This document shows positions 10,258 through 21,731 of a DNA stretch of 64,000 nucleotides, piece by piece. Source of the stretch: Heterostelium album PN500 (taxonomy: Eukaryota > Evosea > Eumycetozoa > Acytosteliales > Acytosteliaceae). Each line of letters opens with the position of its first letter. Position 1 is the first letter of the stretch. The translations under genes and the position numbers were made by a program. The stretch covers positions 248,001 through 312,000 of the forward strand of contig NW_008805085.1 in the NCBI RefSeq assembly GCF_000004825.1, in the 5' to 3' direction. The notes beneath the pieces were generated by a model. It was not told where the DNA came from, searched no databases, and was given only the letters and a program-made list of their open reading frames with translations.

Positions 10258-13200
10258 ATGGCTTCGAGCAACTATAATCTTTATACAGTTAACAGTAGAA
10301 GTACAACATCTCCACTCATTCCACAGGAATACTATGCCAACTATCAGATGCCATCTTCACTTTTAGGTAAGATCCCAATTGCTCAGCATATAAATAAATA
10401 ATGGATGAATGAATGGAATAGGAATAACAAAACTAGATCAATCTCGACTCAATATACATCTATATCTTCATTTGCTTATTGAACGAACACCAACAACAAG
10501 TAATCACTCATTTACTCGTATCATATATCAGGATTATCATTATATTGATAGTAATTGATAATGAAACAAAACAAAACAAAGCGAACATACAAACAAACAA
10601 AAACAGATAAACTATAGCTCATTGGTAGTTTTAAATCATTGTCATGATAGTTTTTTTTATTTATTTATTTATTTTGTGTGAAAGAGTTTCAATCATGGAC
10701 ATACTTCTTCTATGTAACTACTCTATCACTTTCTTTCTCTTTCTCTCCCTAAACAATAATACATTCACCAGTAACATGAATCTATCTCACCACCCACCCC
10801 TTGTATTTCCAAACCAAGAAAATTTTATTTATAAACCAAAATTTAAAATAAAATATAAATTATCTTCACAAACAAATAAAACCGTATTAAGTATTTTCAA
10901 CGAGTTCCCACTATGTTTATATAATTACTGATAATTCTAGTCTTTTTTTAAAATATATCACTTCCACACACCACATCGCAATATAACCTTATATGATCCT
11001 TTTATTACATTCATAATGTTTATCATGTATTGTATGTAAATCATCAAATTCAATACTATAGTAATTGTTATATAATCATTTATTTCCATAGGTAATATAG
11101 TATGTATGGTCCATAGTATAGGAATATTGTTTGTTGTTTTTAGAAAGTTTTTTTTTCCTTTGTCAATTTAAATTAAATAAATATATAACTCATTAAAATG
11201 TTTAAAACGGTTTTTTTGTTTGATATTTGTTTATTTCCAAATGTGTAATTTTAATAAAAACTGTAACCGCACATCATCAATGTCACTTTAAGATATATTG
11301 AATGTTCAACCAACGGATTTGGTCTGTGAAATTTCAAAAAGCGTCACCATCAATCGTCATTTATTATAACTACATAAAACAAGAACCACACACTCTCTTT
11401 TTTTGTTCTTTATTTTTTTATATTAAAAGATGATTTGCTATCTCGAGCATCCTAACTTCGCCCCCTATCAACAACGCACATCCAACCCAAAAACAACTTG
11501 TTCTTACTTTTGCTATTCACACACACGCTGTCTTTTAGCTATTGCTAAAGAATGGGTACCACCAATGGTTATACATCAGGCACTTTTGTTTGTCTGACAT
11601 TTGCACTCTCACCCCACCAACATATCAATCAAAAAAGTACCTCAAAAACTAACCCCCAAAGAGACCACCAACCCATTTTTGTAATTTTAAAGATTTTATT
11701 TTAAAATGTGATTTATTTATTCTTTTAGTTTTTATTTTATTTTAAAGTGGCAATGCACTTCATTTATATTATTTTGGTTCGATATGGTAAACTCATCATA
11801 ATGATCAAAATCAAACACCCACTCTCACACACTCACACTTTTGATTTATTGTATTTCAATCACAATACTGTTGTTTTTGGATTCTTTCCCATTTTTTTTT
11901 AATTAATTACCCCACCCCCTATATATAAACGTTCAAAATGCTTCGAGGAATCAAAATGATTCAAGAAGCACCAAAAACATATTCGAATTTCTCGTTAAAA
12001 TCAATAGTTGGAATTTAATTTGTGCGATTCTTTTTTTTTGCAATTTTTTTTTTTTTTTTAACCACAACAACTATTTGTGTAACCCACACAAAGCAAACAA
12101 AAACAAATCAGAAATTTTTTGCATCTCACTACACATTAATCTCATTCTCACCCACCACTTCCACTTCCACCCCACTGTTTCTCTCTGCAGCAAACTCCAA
12201 TCCAGAAACAAACAAAAAGAACCACACCTACTGGTCTTAACTAACCCTGCATCTCTATATAATTTTTAATTTTTCATTTTTCAAATTTTTTTAATTATAA
12301 CTCAATCTATTTGTTTTCTGTTGTTTTTTCACCATATATTACACTAAAGATATATTTATCATTTTTTATATTACTATTTATTTAAATAAATCAAATTTGA
12401 TCCAGACAACTTTTAATATTAAAAGTTCAAAATTACTCAAAACCACAATAATAATAATAACAATAACCACCACCGCCAACACCACAACCATCATACAAAC
12501 TCTATTTAGTAACCACCATCTATATATTCTTCAAATCCAATCATCATAATAATTAGAATATATTTCCAAATTGTTATTCTACAACATTAATAATATTAGC
12601 AGGAACCAGTAATAGCCAACAGTTGCAATAATTTGAGTTTAAATAGAATAATATAATTCTATTTTTCAAAAAACGATCAAATTTAGAATTTACAAGCTAT
12701 TATTTATTTATTTATTTATTTTATTTATTACTTGTTTAAATTAAATTGTCAAATTCAATTAATTTTAATAAAGATATAGTAAATTCCAATATATATTTAT
12801 AATTATATTATATTATATAAGAAATCAATCACCATTCAACAATACACATAAACTTCACTTTTTGTTTAGTCAACTCAGAACCATTTCCCCTCTTTCAAAA
12901 GCAAACCTTGCACATTTCCCAGTCTTCTTTGCAAAACAAAAAAGGTCGTTTTAAATATTTTTAATTTTTGTCAAAATTTCAACGCTTCAGTTGTTGATTA
13001 AAAAAAAAATTTAGCAAGATGTATCTTACAAAACAACCCTCTCATTCATGTATGTTGCCAATAGTTTTTAATATTTTATTTGGTTTCGATCAATAAGCAC
13101 ATTAGGTTGTATGATTTTTGCTGCTCAAAAGTCATCATAACAATCTATTATGTAAAAAAAAAAAAAAAAGATCACTTAAAATATAATATATAATAGAGAT

Positions 13201-13284
13201 TTATATTTATTCAATATAATTTCAAAATACTCACACAATTTTCTTCAATATTTTCTCTCTCTTCCTCTTTCTCTCTGTTTGTTT

Positions 13285-13318
<34 letters not shown>

Positions 13319-14962
13319 AAAAAAACGAAAATAATAATATCTCACTCATTCCAACAACACACTCACATATTTATTTACAAATAATAATCAAATTACAATT
13401 AATAATTTTAATAATTAATTATTATTTTATTTTGAATTCAAATACATATATTTTTATTCTTCATCTCAATTTTTGGTGATAATTTATCAATTGCTTATTA
13501 TAAAATAATAATAATAATCACAGTCAATAGAAATATTCCATTCAATCATCCAATTCACCAATCTTATCTTATTAACCCTCATTGCACAACAGGATCTTTA
13601 AGTAAAACAAAGTTAGACGACATCAACAACTCTAGCACCACTACAACCTGTTCAACTTCTACCACTACAACTTCGACTCTAGCAGACAGCATCGAAATGG
13701 ATGATATTAATACCTTTGAGATCAAAACCTCTAACATTAGAGATCACATTAACAAATTTGTTTATAACCATGGAGTTGAAAAGGAATTTAATGTAAGTAA
13801 TCAATTTATCTTTGATTAATGAATGTAAACATTCATATTAATTGATCATTGCATTAATCAATAAAATATTCTATACTATAGTATATTGAAAAGAAAACAG
13901 AAAAGGAAATTTTACATGGAGACTTTAAAACAGCATTAAAGGAGGAGAACAAGATGAAGAATAGATATAGTAATGTTTTGCCACGTGTGTATTTGCAAAC
14001 AATTTGAAAAAAAACAAAAAAAATAATCTTTAAACTTCATTGACTAATTTCATAATCATTGTGTAATCATATTATAGCCGAACAATATAGAGTACCAATT
14101 TCAGTTGATTCCGATGATGAAGATGCAACCGATTACATTAATGCAAGCTATATTTCCGATCAGTATAGCAAGGAGAAGAAATACATTTGCACTCAGGGTC
14201 CACTTGAAAACACTTTTAATGATTTTTGGAGAATGGTTTGGGAGGTAAAGAGCAACGTAATCGTAATGCTAACGAGAGAAGAAGAGAACAACAAGAAAAA
14301 GTGCGACAGATACTGGATTGAAACTGGAAGCAAGGATTACGGAAACTATAGATTACATTTTGAAACAGTTATTACTCTAAATGAGCTGATACAGAGATAT
14401 TTTGTTATTGAGAATATTGAGGTATGTTTCTTTCTTTTACATATTTTGTTGATTGGTTTCTCTAACTAACATTTTAAATCTTTTATTTATTTAGACAAAA
14501 GAAAAAAGAAAATTAGTTCACTACCAATATATTGCTTGGCCAGATCACGGTACTCCAGTTTCTATTAAAGGATTTTTAAGTTTAATTCAAGCAGTTGATA
14601 AAGATGTAAAAACAGGTCCAATTATTGTACATTGCAGGTATGTTTTATCTTTAAAGGCATCAATAGCTTTATCATCACTCTTTACTAAACTTGTATATCA
14701 TTAATATAGTGCTGGTATAGGAAGATCAGGTACTTTTTGTGTTGTTCATTCAGTAGTTAACTATATAAAGCTGTTAGATTTTAAGCCAGATTGCCAAATC
14801 ACTTTAAATATTCCAAAGATAATTATTAATTTTAGAAGTCAAAGACCTGGAATGGTTCAAACAAAAGAGCAATATAGATTTTGTTATTCGGCTATTGCTG
14901 AGGGAACCAGTCTGGAGCAACTACGCAAGGGCAGGAGATCACTCTCTTACTCAATTAATTAA
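10258..14962 (+). CDS. classical protein tyrosine phosphatase
   Basis: Six exons (10258-10366, 13593-13792, 13882-13984, 14078-14421, 14495-14637, 14710-14962) give 383 residues. The C-terminal 270 residues are a PTP domain with all canonical motifs: KNRYSNVLP (about 127-136), DYINASYI, the WPD loop (267-269), the P-loop HCSAGIGRSGT with catalytic Cys299 and Arg305, and the Q-loop RPGMVQTKEQYRFCY. It should therefore be catalytically active on phosphotyrosine. The N-terminus is Ser/Thr-rich and looks disordered. Intron 1 would be about 3.2 kb, exceptional here; its donor (GGTAAGAT) and acceptor (CAACAG) are good and phase is kept. An alternative is that translation starts at the ATG at 13698 in exon 2 from a nearer promoter. 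No membrane segment is seen, so it is probably cytosolic. Confidence 0.9.
10367..13592 (+). other. apparent 3.2 kb intron of the PTP gene, C-rich/G-poor
   Basis: The stretch has no convincing coding region on either strand. The plus strand is A+T-rich but its remaining bases are visibly more C than G, with many CACA, CCACC and CTCTC clusters (e.g. 11456-11680, 12130-12190, 12460-12500). A run of about 32 A lies at 13286-13317. It may be intron, a promoter of a shorter transcript, or both. Confidence 0.55.
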
Positions 14963-15373
14963 ATTATTATATAAATCAAAGAAAAAACAACAACAATAAT
15001 AATAATAGCAGCACCACCACAAACAAATAACCAACTTATACATTTTAATCACCAGAAACAAACATCACAGTATTATCAAGTAGTAATAGTAGTAAATCCA
15101 ATGATTTGTACAGACACAATATAATTTAAAATTTAAAACACATAATTTTTCTAAACACCGAAAAACCAAACTCTTTATTATTATTATTTGTTGTTAATAT
15201 ATTCTCGATTTATTTCTTTCGTTATTAGAATGCTGTATGACAAGGTTTGTTTTATTTAATAACTTGACATAACACACATGTGGAGATCGATTGTGTATAG
15301 TTAAATATTTGTGTGAAAATTTTATTTTTTTATTTGTGTGATTTTCAAAATCAGGATTGTCAAGAAAATTTCA
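14963..15373. other. intergenic, no gene seen
   Basis: Spacer between the phosphatase and the N-rich protein gene, with an (AAT/CAA)-rich 3' UTR-like part to about 15120. No RNA gene or repeat element is recognised. Confidence 0.55.
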
Positions 15374-16525
15374 ATGACAACACCAAATAGGGTGAAAATA
15401 AGCTTGATACTCAATTGCAAGTATAGAGAATTTACAAAACTATTAATTCTTTTTGAAGATGTTTTAAAAATTAATAATATGGATCCTATAGAAAACTTTA
15501 ATAATAATTCAACAAAGAAAATAGGATTACAAGATTATAGTGATTTATATTATAATGTTTCATTAAATGGAAAGAACGAAGGAGAATTAGATTATTATAC
15601 AATCAATAATAAATCAGATGTCTTTGAAAATGAATTAGATAAAAATAATACTTTGTTTATACACCAAAACAATATTAATGGTGAATTTCTAAATAATAAT
15701 AATACAAATTCTTTAGTTAGTATCATTGATAGTTTCGAAATTCAAACCAACAATGCAACATCAAAGATTGAAAATCTAGCACTAAATAGTCCAGACCCAA
15801 CAAAAGTTGGAAATAAAGTGGAGGAAAATAAAGAAGGAACTAAATTAAATAAAAGAATAAAGGTAGGATTTTATTGACATTATGAAATAATTATAATTTA
15901 TAATTAATATTTATTGTTTGTTTATTAGAAACTTAAAAGAGAAATAAAATTAAGACAAAAGTTATTGGATAAAGCAGTTTCAAAGAAAAAGGATGTAAAA
16001 GTAATTTCCAACAATGAAGATAATATAGGGTAAGTTTTTTTTTTTTTTTAAATATTTTTTCTTTTAGTTTTCTAACAACATTTTTTTTATAGTAATGGAT
16101 TGTTACCTCTGCCCTCAAAGAATATATTATCCTATTCAATGCCAATGGTGTTCCCATCAAGTGAACCAAAAGTAATTAGTGAACAATATGTAAGTTTAAA
16201 TCAATCTGCACCTGTTGTATTCAGTCCAACGGGATTATCAAATCAGCATACAGTTCTTCCTTTATCTCCATTGATTACAATTCAATCAATGTCAAATGTC
16301 CAGAATTTTAGTCCAAAAACTAAACAAGGATTATTGCCAAATCCTTATATCAATAGAGTCCAACCTATCTATCCTTATTATTCACCATACCAAAATCATA
16401 GATCTGTTAATACTTTCTCACAACAACATCATTACCACCATAATTATCAAATGCAAAAGATTCAACAACAGCAGCAGCTGACACAACATATAGCAAGCCA
16501 AAGAATTGACTACCAAAAGAAATAA
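15374..16525 (+). CDS. Asn-rich protein of unknown function
   Basis: Three exons (15374-15862, 15929-16029, 16093-16525) give 340 residues with intact frame over two good introns. The protein is rich in Asn, Ser and Gln. A basic stretch at about residues 155-185 (KLNKRIKKLKREIKLRQKLL) might form a short helix; it recalls a basic region but no leucine zipper is evident. The C-terminal half is rich in Pro, Gln, His and Tyr and looks disordered. The start is uncertain: the next in-frame ATG is at 15480 (MDPIENF). The stop lies only 37 bases from the stop of the convergent Twinkle gene. I do not recognise the family and infer no function. Confidence 0.6.
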
Positions 16526-16562
16526 AATTGTATATATAACTATAAATTATTTACAAAAGTAT

Positions 16563-19038
16563 TTATTGAGTTGTATCGTTTTGTTGATTTGTCAGTGTAG
16601 ATGGATCAAGTTCTGTAAATCTACAACTGTCTTGATTGAATATCAATGGAATAGTTCCAGTAAATCCGGTGAATCTATTTTTCTTAATATCCATATATCT
16701 ATAATTCTTTCCACTCTGCATAATAATAACATTATCCGCTTCCTATCAGATTTGAAAAAATTTATTAGTATAAAATACAAGTGAATAAAATGAAAATTAT
16801 AAGTATAATACATACTTGAGTTGCTTTTGCAGTACCAAATATATCGCTGATATTCAATGGTGTATCGGCATCCAACTGTTTTCTTGGGTGAATGACAAGT
16901 GTGATGTGAACATTCTTTTGAGTCGCAAACTTTCTTAATTTCTCTATGGATTCGTCCATTGTTTCGAATCGTTCAATTGCTTTTGTTTGACCGCTCAGCA
17001 TGAATTGCAAATTGTCCAAGATGATATGCTCAACATCATGTACGTAGACAGCATATTCCATTGCATCCAAAACCTTGTCGACTTGAGTAGAACCAAAGAA
17101 ACGCATGAAATACATTGGAAGTGCTGCGAAATCATCGGCAATCTTATTATAGTTGTCTACATGCTGTTCTAAATCTACACCTGCGTATTGTCCCATCATC
17201 TTCTTTGCTAGTCTCGAGACCTTGATCTCGAAGCTTCCCCATAGAGTTCGTGTGCCCTGTGTGGAAAAGTCTAACGAGAGCTGTGAAAGAAGCGTTGTCT
17301 TTCCAATACCAGTTGGACCAGAGAAGATTGTCAACTCTCCTTTTCTGTGTCCTTTCAGCAGCTTATTGAAAGTGGGGAACCATTGACTTTTGACGCCATT
17401 GACCGACGATGGGTTTCTCAGTTCACTGTGGATCGATGCTCTGACATCTGAGAAATCACAAATCTGGTCATGCGGGATATTAGATGCGGATTCCAATATC
17501 TTGTTCAGATCTCTGCCTTGAAGAAGTGCGTCGTTTGCATCCTTTGGTCCGTTGTCTTCACCCTGTTTGGTGCGCACAATGAATGTACGTTGGATACCCA
17601 GCTTCTCTGCAAACTTGGCTGCACCCTCCTGACCTGGAATATCGTCATCCATCCAGAGATAGATCTTTTCGAATCGCTCGAGCAACGGTAACAGTGCTAT
17701 CGGTAATGAGTTTGCACCGTTTGGCAGAGAGATAGTTGGTTTTCCAGTGGATTGGTAAACAGCCATCGCATCGTATTCACCCTCTGTCAGCACTATCTCT
17801 TTTGCATCGAGAGGTACAGTGTGCCAACCAAAGAATCCCCACTTGCCACCCTTTGGCTCGATTCTCTGAAGTGCCTTTGATTCCAACGCTCTCAATTTAC
17901 AACGATGGGTGATAACATTGCCCTTCTTATCGAGATTGGTCCAAGGGAATGTAATACATTTCTGTTCTTTCCATGAATCATCAACAAAGAACGATTGTGT
18001 TGTAACACCGATATTATAAAGTTTACATACATCCAGAGACAGACCTCTCTCACCTGCACCTTTACCTGTTAATCTTTGACTATTTAATTTATATAAGTTT
18101 AGCAATTGCTTGAAGTTAGAAACAGAATATAAACAATAAATCTAGAATATACATACATAACATCAGGATGATTATCTAATTCATGAGCGTATGTAGCCAT
18201 TCTTTTAATATCAGCAATGGTAGTTGTGATTTCCTCCTCTGCAGGTGTAGAAGTTGCAGAACTAATCTGTTTCATTGACAAGTCACCAAGATTTGCCTTA
18301 AAATCGAACCAAGAACCCTTGTTTGAGCAACGGAAACAGTTGTATCCACTTGTCTCTCTAGATATATAGAGTTTCCAAAGATTATCTAGTTTACCTTTAG
18401 TGTCTGGACATAATGGACATTCTTTAACAATGATCTATTATAATATTATTGGATATGAATATATTTAATTATAATACTATTATAATATCTATATTTACCT
18501 CTTGACCAGATATTCTATATTGTAATTTCTTTCTCTCTAAATATTGCAATACTTGTTCTTCATTTACTTTATAATAAGATGATACAAATGTATTGCTATT
18601 ACTATTGCTATTGTTATTGTTTGTTAGTTGTGGTGGTGGTGTTGATTTTATTGTCGTTGTCGATGATGATGTTGATGTTGTATTTGATTTATTATTTAAT
18701 TTATTATAAACTCTATTTCTAATTTGATTAATATCTATTGGTGGTGTAGTAGTAATATCATTGTTTGGTATATTTGTTTTAAAGTTTGATTTTATGTTTT
18801 GTATGTTATTGTTTGTGATATTATTGCTGCTAACACTATTATTATTATTAGGAGTCGATGATATAACCTTTAACTTTGGTATCTTATTTATATTTGTGTT
18901 TGAAGTTGAATTTGTGTTTGATGTTATATTTGAAAAAGATCTAACATTCAATGATTTAATATTATAGTAGTGGTTTATGAAACCATTAAATAAACTACTA
19001 TTACTAGTAGTATGACTCTTGATACAAGATCGGATCAT
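16563..19038 (-). CDS. twnk: mitochondrial Twinkle-type primase-helicase
   Basis: Four exons (19038-18499, 18434-18162, 18108-16816, 16742-16563) give 761 residues. The start (MIRSCIKSHTT, then Ser/Asn-rich) suits a mitochondrial presequence. A complete zinc ribbon follows: C186/C189 and C213/C216 (CPLC and CFRC). The TOPRIM primase fold shows LTEGEYDAM (about 377-385) and WMDDDIPGQ. The RecA-like helicase has Walker A GPTGIGKT (about 535-542), a Walker-B-like HIILDNLQFML and the C-terminal EADNVIIMQ block. It unwinds mitochondrial DNA at the fork. Animal Twinkle has lost the zinc ligands, whereas here they are present, so primase activity is likely. Exon 2 must end at an atypical GTTATG donor to stay in frame, the only weak junction. 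The gene converges with the Asn-rich gene. Confidence 0.94.
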
Positions 19039-19375
19039 TTCTCAAAATAAATAGATAATAATTAAAATTAAAAATAAAATTACAAAAAAAAGTGTACGAT
19101 TTTTAAAAATTCATTCCTGGAATTAATTATAAATTAAATAATTTTTATATTGAATTAATCAGATAGATATATTATATTTATAATTGACAGACAACATTAA
19201 ACATTTTTAGTATTAAATTAAATAATAAAAGGTAGGGGTATTAATAAATTAAAAATTTAAGTTTGTTTTTGTTTTTTTGTTTTTTTTTTTTTGTTTTTGT
19301 ATCAGAAATGTGCCTCCCTCAAGATAACATGATCACCGCAATCATTTTTTTGTTTTATTTTCTATTTAAACGATA
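19039..19375. other. divergent intergenic region, no gene seen
   Basis: The 337 bases between the Twinkle start (minus) and the first tandem paralogue (plus) are A+T-rich with a long T-rich tract at 19261-19300. They presumably hold both promoters. Confidence 0.5.
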
Positions 19376-21343
19376 ATGGATATCAAAAAACTATTTTTTA
19401 ATGTTATAAAAATAAATCATTTGGCTCAGCTTATCTTTCATTCACCAATCAATGATAGTGATGCAACCTATCAAGAAAAAGTCCTATCGTTGAGCAAGTT
19501 CAAATACCATCATTGGACAGACCCAAAGGATATGATAGATCATGGTTACGTGTCACTATTGGTCGACAAGATCGAGCAGAAAAACATTATTCTTCAAACG
19601 TTTCAAAACCGATTGCCGTACATCTGTTTGAAGATCACTGACCTGGAGACTTTCAAAACCATTTACAACCAAACGAAAATTCAGTTTACATCATACAAAG
19701 ATCAGCACGATCTAATCATGAATATCGTACAGGCAGGCAATGTGGAGATTCTCAAACTATTTCTTGGCAATTCTGTCTTTGATCCTCTAAATGGTTACAA
19801 ATATATGTGGCTGGCTATCTCTTATGGTCATACGTCGATAGTGCATTACCTCTCTACGGTGAAAGGAGTTGAAATCAATTTCAGAATGATTCACATCCAC
19901 TATGAAAGTCGTGAAATAAGTGTATCATATATCATGAATCTTTGGGTGAACGACGCCGACAACCATTATTGTAGAATGCTGGAAACATTTAAAGCCAATG
20001 ACCAGTCTCATTTTTTAGAAAAATTGCACCATGAAATTAACTCACCTTATTGGTGTGATTTTCTAATTCTTGGAGATCCCTCTTTATATCGTCCAGGCAA
20101 ATACGGTGATATCGGTGATAGGAATAATATCAAATTACCATTGATAGTGAGACACCCAATCAATATTAGAATTCAACTGTTGGCAACGGTTTTACTCTAT
20201 GAAGAATCAGATTACTTTACCGATATCAACACTCGAATTTCAAATGTAATTGAAAGGACAAAAACAAAATATCCTCATCTACCAGAGACATTTGGAAGAG
20301 ACAACAATATTGAACACTTGTATTACATATATTTGGCATTGTTGTTTGATTGCCGACACAGATTCGAGCAATGTATTGACTTTACCAATGTCATTCCAAA
20401 GTTGATTGAAAGAGAGTTGGCATTGGCATCAAACGAACCTTCAGCCATTCAACAAACATTGAACAACCTATTTACCTACCTCAACAATGATCGGTCCTTT
20501 GCCTACAGTAAATATATTCTCTATAAAAAAAGTGAAGCCAATTTTATTCTTGTTACCGCCATCGGAGAGGTTCGTAAACTATATCCTAGGATTTTAGCTC
20601 ATATGATGAATGACAGGAATTTCGACGCGGCAATTGCAGTACAATTTGTATCATGGTATAAAAAACTAGATGGGTTTGTTCAGATTAATATAGAATTGGA
20701 ATGTGCAACAGTTAAGTCTTTGGAATTTGTTCTCACAAATCATTCACATCTCGATGAGGTCTACGGTTCATTTACTATTTCCACAAAGAGTCTGCGCCAT
20801 CTTCTTAACATTCCGTTTAATTGGCTGATAGAGAGGATCGATCACCAATTTTTGCAAAGAGTTTTATTCCCACGTTTATTTCAGAGTGCTGAATTTGTTG
20901 GCAATCTAAGTCATTTCGCGATCCGTTTGTTCTCATCACTACCTCTAGTTGGCATGGTTGATGTTGGTTCATTTGGATTTTCACATCACCATTTTTGTCA
21001 TCTGGAAGCGTTAGCAAACAACATGAATGGTTCATTCGGCACCAATCTGAATTCATTAGATCTCGCACTCTCTGGATCCATTGAGATCTATAGGCATCTA
21101 AAAAATTGTGAAAATGATAACTTTAAAAAGATTTCGCTACCGACAAACTGGGAGAGTGAAACCCTCAAAGCTATTGGTCAATATAAAGCATTGGCAACAC
21201 ATAAGGAGCTCTATGAAGCACTAACAGCAAATCCTAATAATAATCTTATAAACCACGAGCCACAAAATATAGATATGGATCCACATGCAGCAGCAGGAGC
21301 TCTACCACCAGACCCATCCGAATTTACTCAACTAGATCAATGA
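19376..21343 (+). CDS. tandem paralogue 1 of an unrecognised dictyostelid family, ankyrin-like N-terminal part
   Basis: A single exon of 655 residues. The N-terminal 180 residues contain ankyrin-like helices (IVQAGNVEILKLFLG; WLAISYGHTSIVHYLS). The rest is helical with no motif I recognise. It shares many blocks in the same order with the next gene: HHWTDPKDM near residue 45, GNVEIL, YIMNLW, YWCDFLILGDPS, then RHPINIRIQL and a block containing YIYLALLFDC. The acidic/proline tail (ALPPDPSEFTQLDQ) is absent from the paralogue. Length and layout resemble dictyostelid gene families known only by ankyrin-like repeats. No catalytic residues are evident. The ATG is preceded by a typical A+T-rich leader. 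Function unknown; expression could be developmental, but nothing in the sequence shows it. Confidence 0.7.
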   Translation: MDIKKLFFNVIKINHLAQLIFHSPINDSDATYQEKVLSLSKFKYHHWTDPKDMIDHGYVSLLVDKIEQKNIILQTFQNRLPYICLKITDLETFKTIYNQTKIQFTSYKDQHDLIMNIVQAGNVEILKLFLGNSVFDPLNGYKYMWLAISYGHTSIVHYLSTVKGVEINFRMIHIHYESREISVSYIMNLWVNDADNHYCRMLETFKANDQSHFLEKLHHEINSPYWCDFLILGDPSLYRPGKYGDIGDRNNIKLPLIVRHPINIRIQLLATVLLYEESDYFTDINTRISNVIERTKTKYPHLPETFGRDNNIEHLYYIYLALLFDCRHRFEQCIDFTNVIPKLIERELALASNEPSAIQQTLNNLFTYLNNDRSFAYSKYILYKKSEANFILVTAIGEVRKLYPRILAHMMNDRNFDAAIAVQFVSWYKKLDGFVQINIELECATVKSLEFVLTNHSHLDEVYGSFTISTKSLRHLLNIPFNWLIERIDHQFLQRVLFPRLFQSAEFVGNLSHFAIRLFSSLPLVGMVDVGSFGFSHHHFCHLEALANNMNGSFGTNLNSLDLALSGSIEIYRHLKNCENDNFKKISLPTNWESETLKAIGQYKALATHKELYEALTANPNNNLINHEPQNIDMDPHAAAGALPPDPSEFTQLDQ

Positions 21344-21731
21344 ATTAAAAATAAATCCAAATCAATGATTGGATGTATTGTTATATTTATATAAACTATC
21401 TACTGTTAAGTGAATACTATTTTTTGTCTTTTTATCAACAAGATGTGTGACATCTTTTTTGCTTAATCATTTAATGGATGAGAAATATAATTTTATTTTT
21501 CTTTTTTTTAAAATATCTTGGAGTTTGATTATTTTTTTGATTTAAAAATTAATTGATTAATTGTGATTTGATTGTGTGGAAAGATACATACAAAATAAAC
21601 CCACTAGAATTTTGTTTCGAAAAAAAAAACAAACTTAAAAATTTAATTCCTATGGATTACTTTGCTATTTCATATTGAGAGATGATTCTCTTTTTTTTTT
21701 TGTTCAATCTATTTATGTTCTCTAATTAATA
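21344..21731. other. spacer between tandem paralogues
   Basis: 388 bases of A+T-rich DNA with T-rich tracts near 21503 and 21692. It resembles the upstream region of the first paralogue in composition only. No feature is recognised. Confidence 0.5.

Noticed and set aside
10644-12269. Open frames inside the PTP intron
   Set aside because: They are low-complexity, have no domain, and lack splice logic linking them to neighbouring exons.
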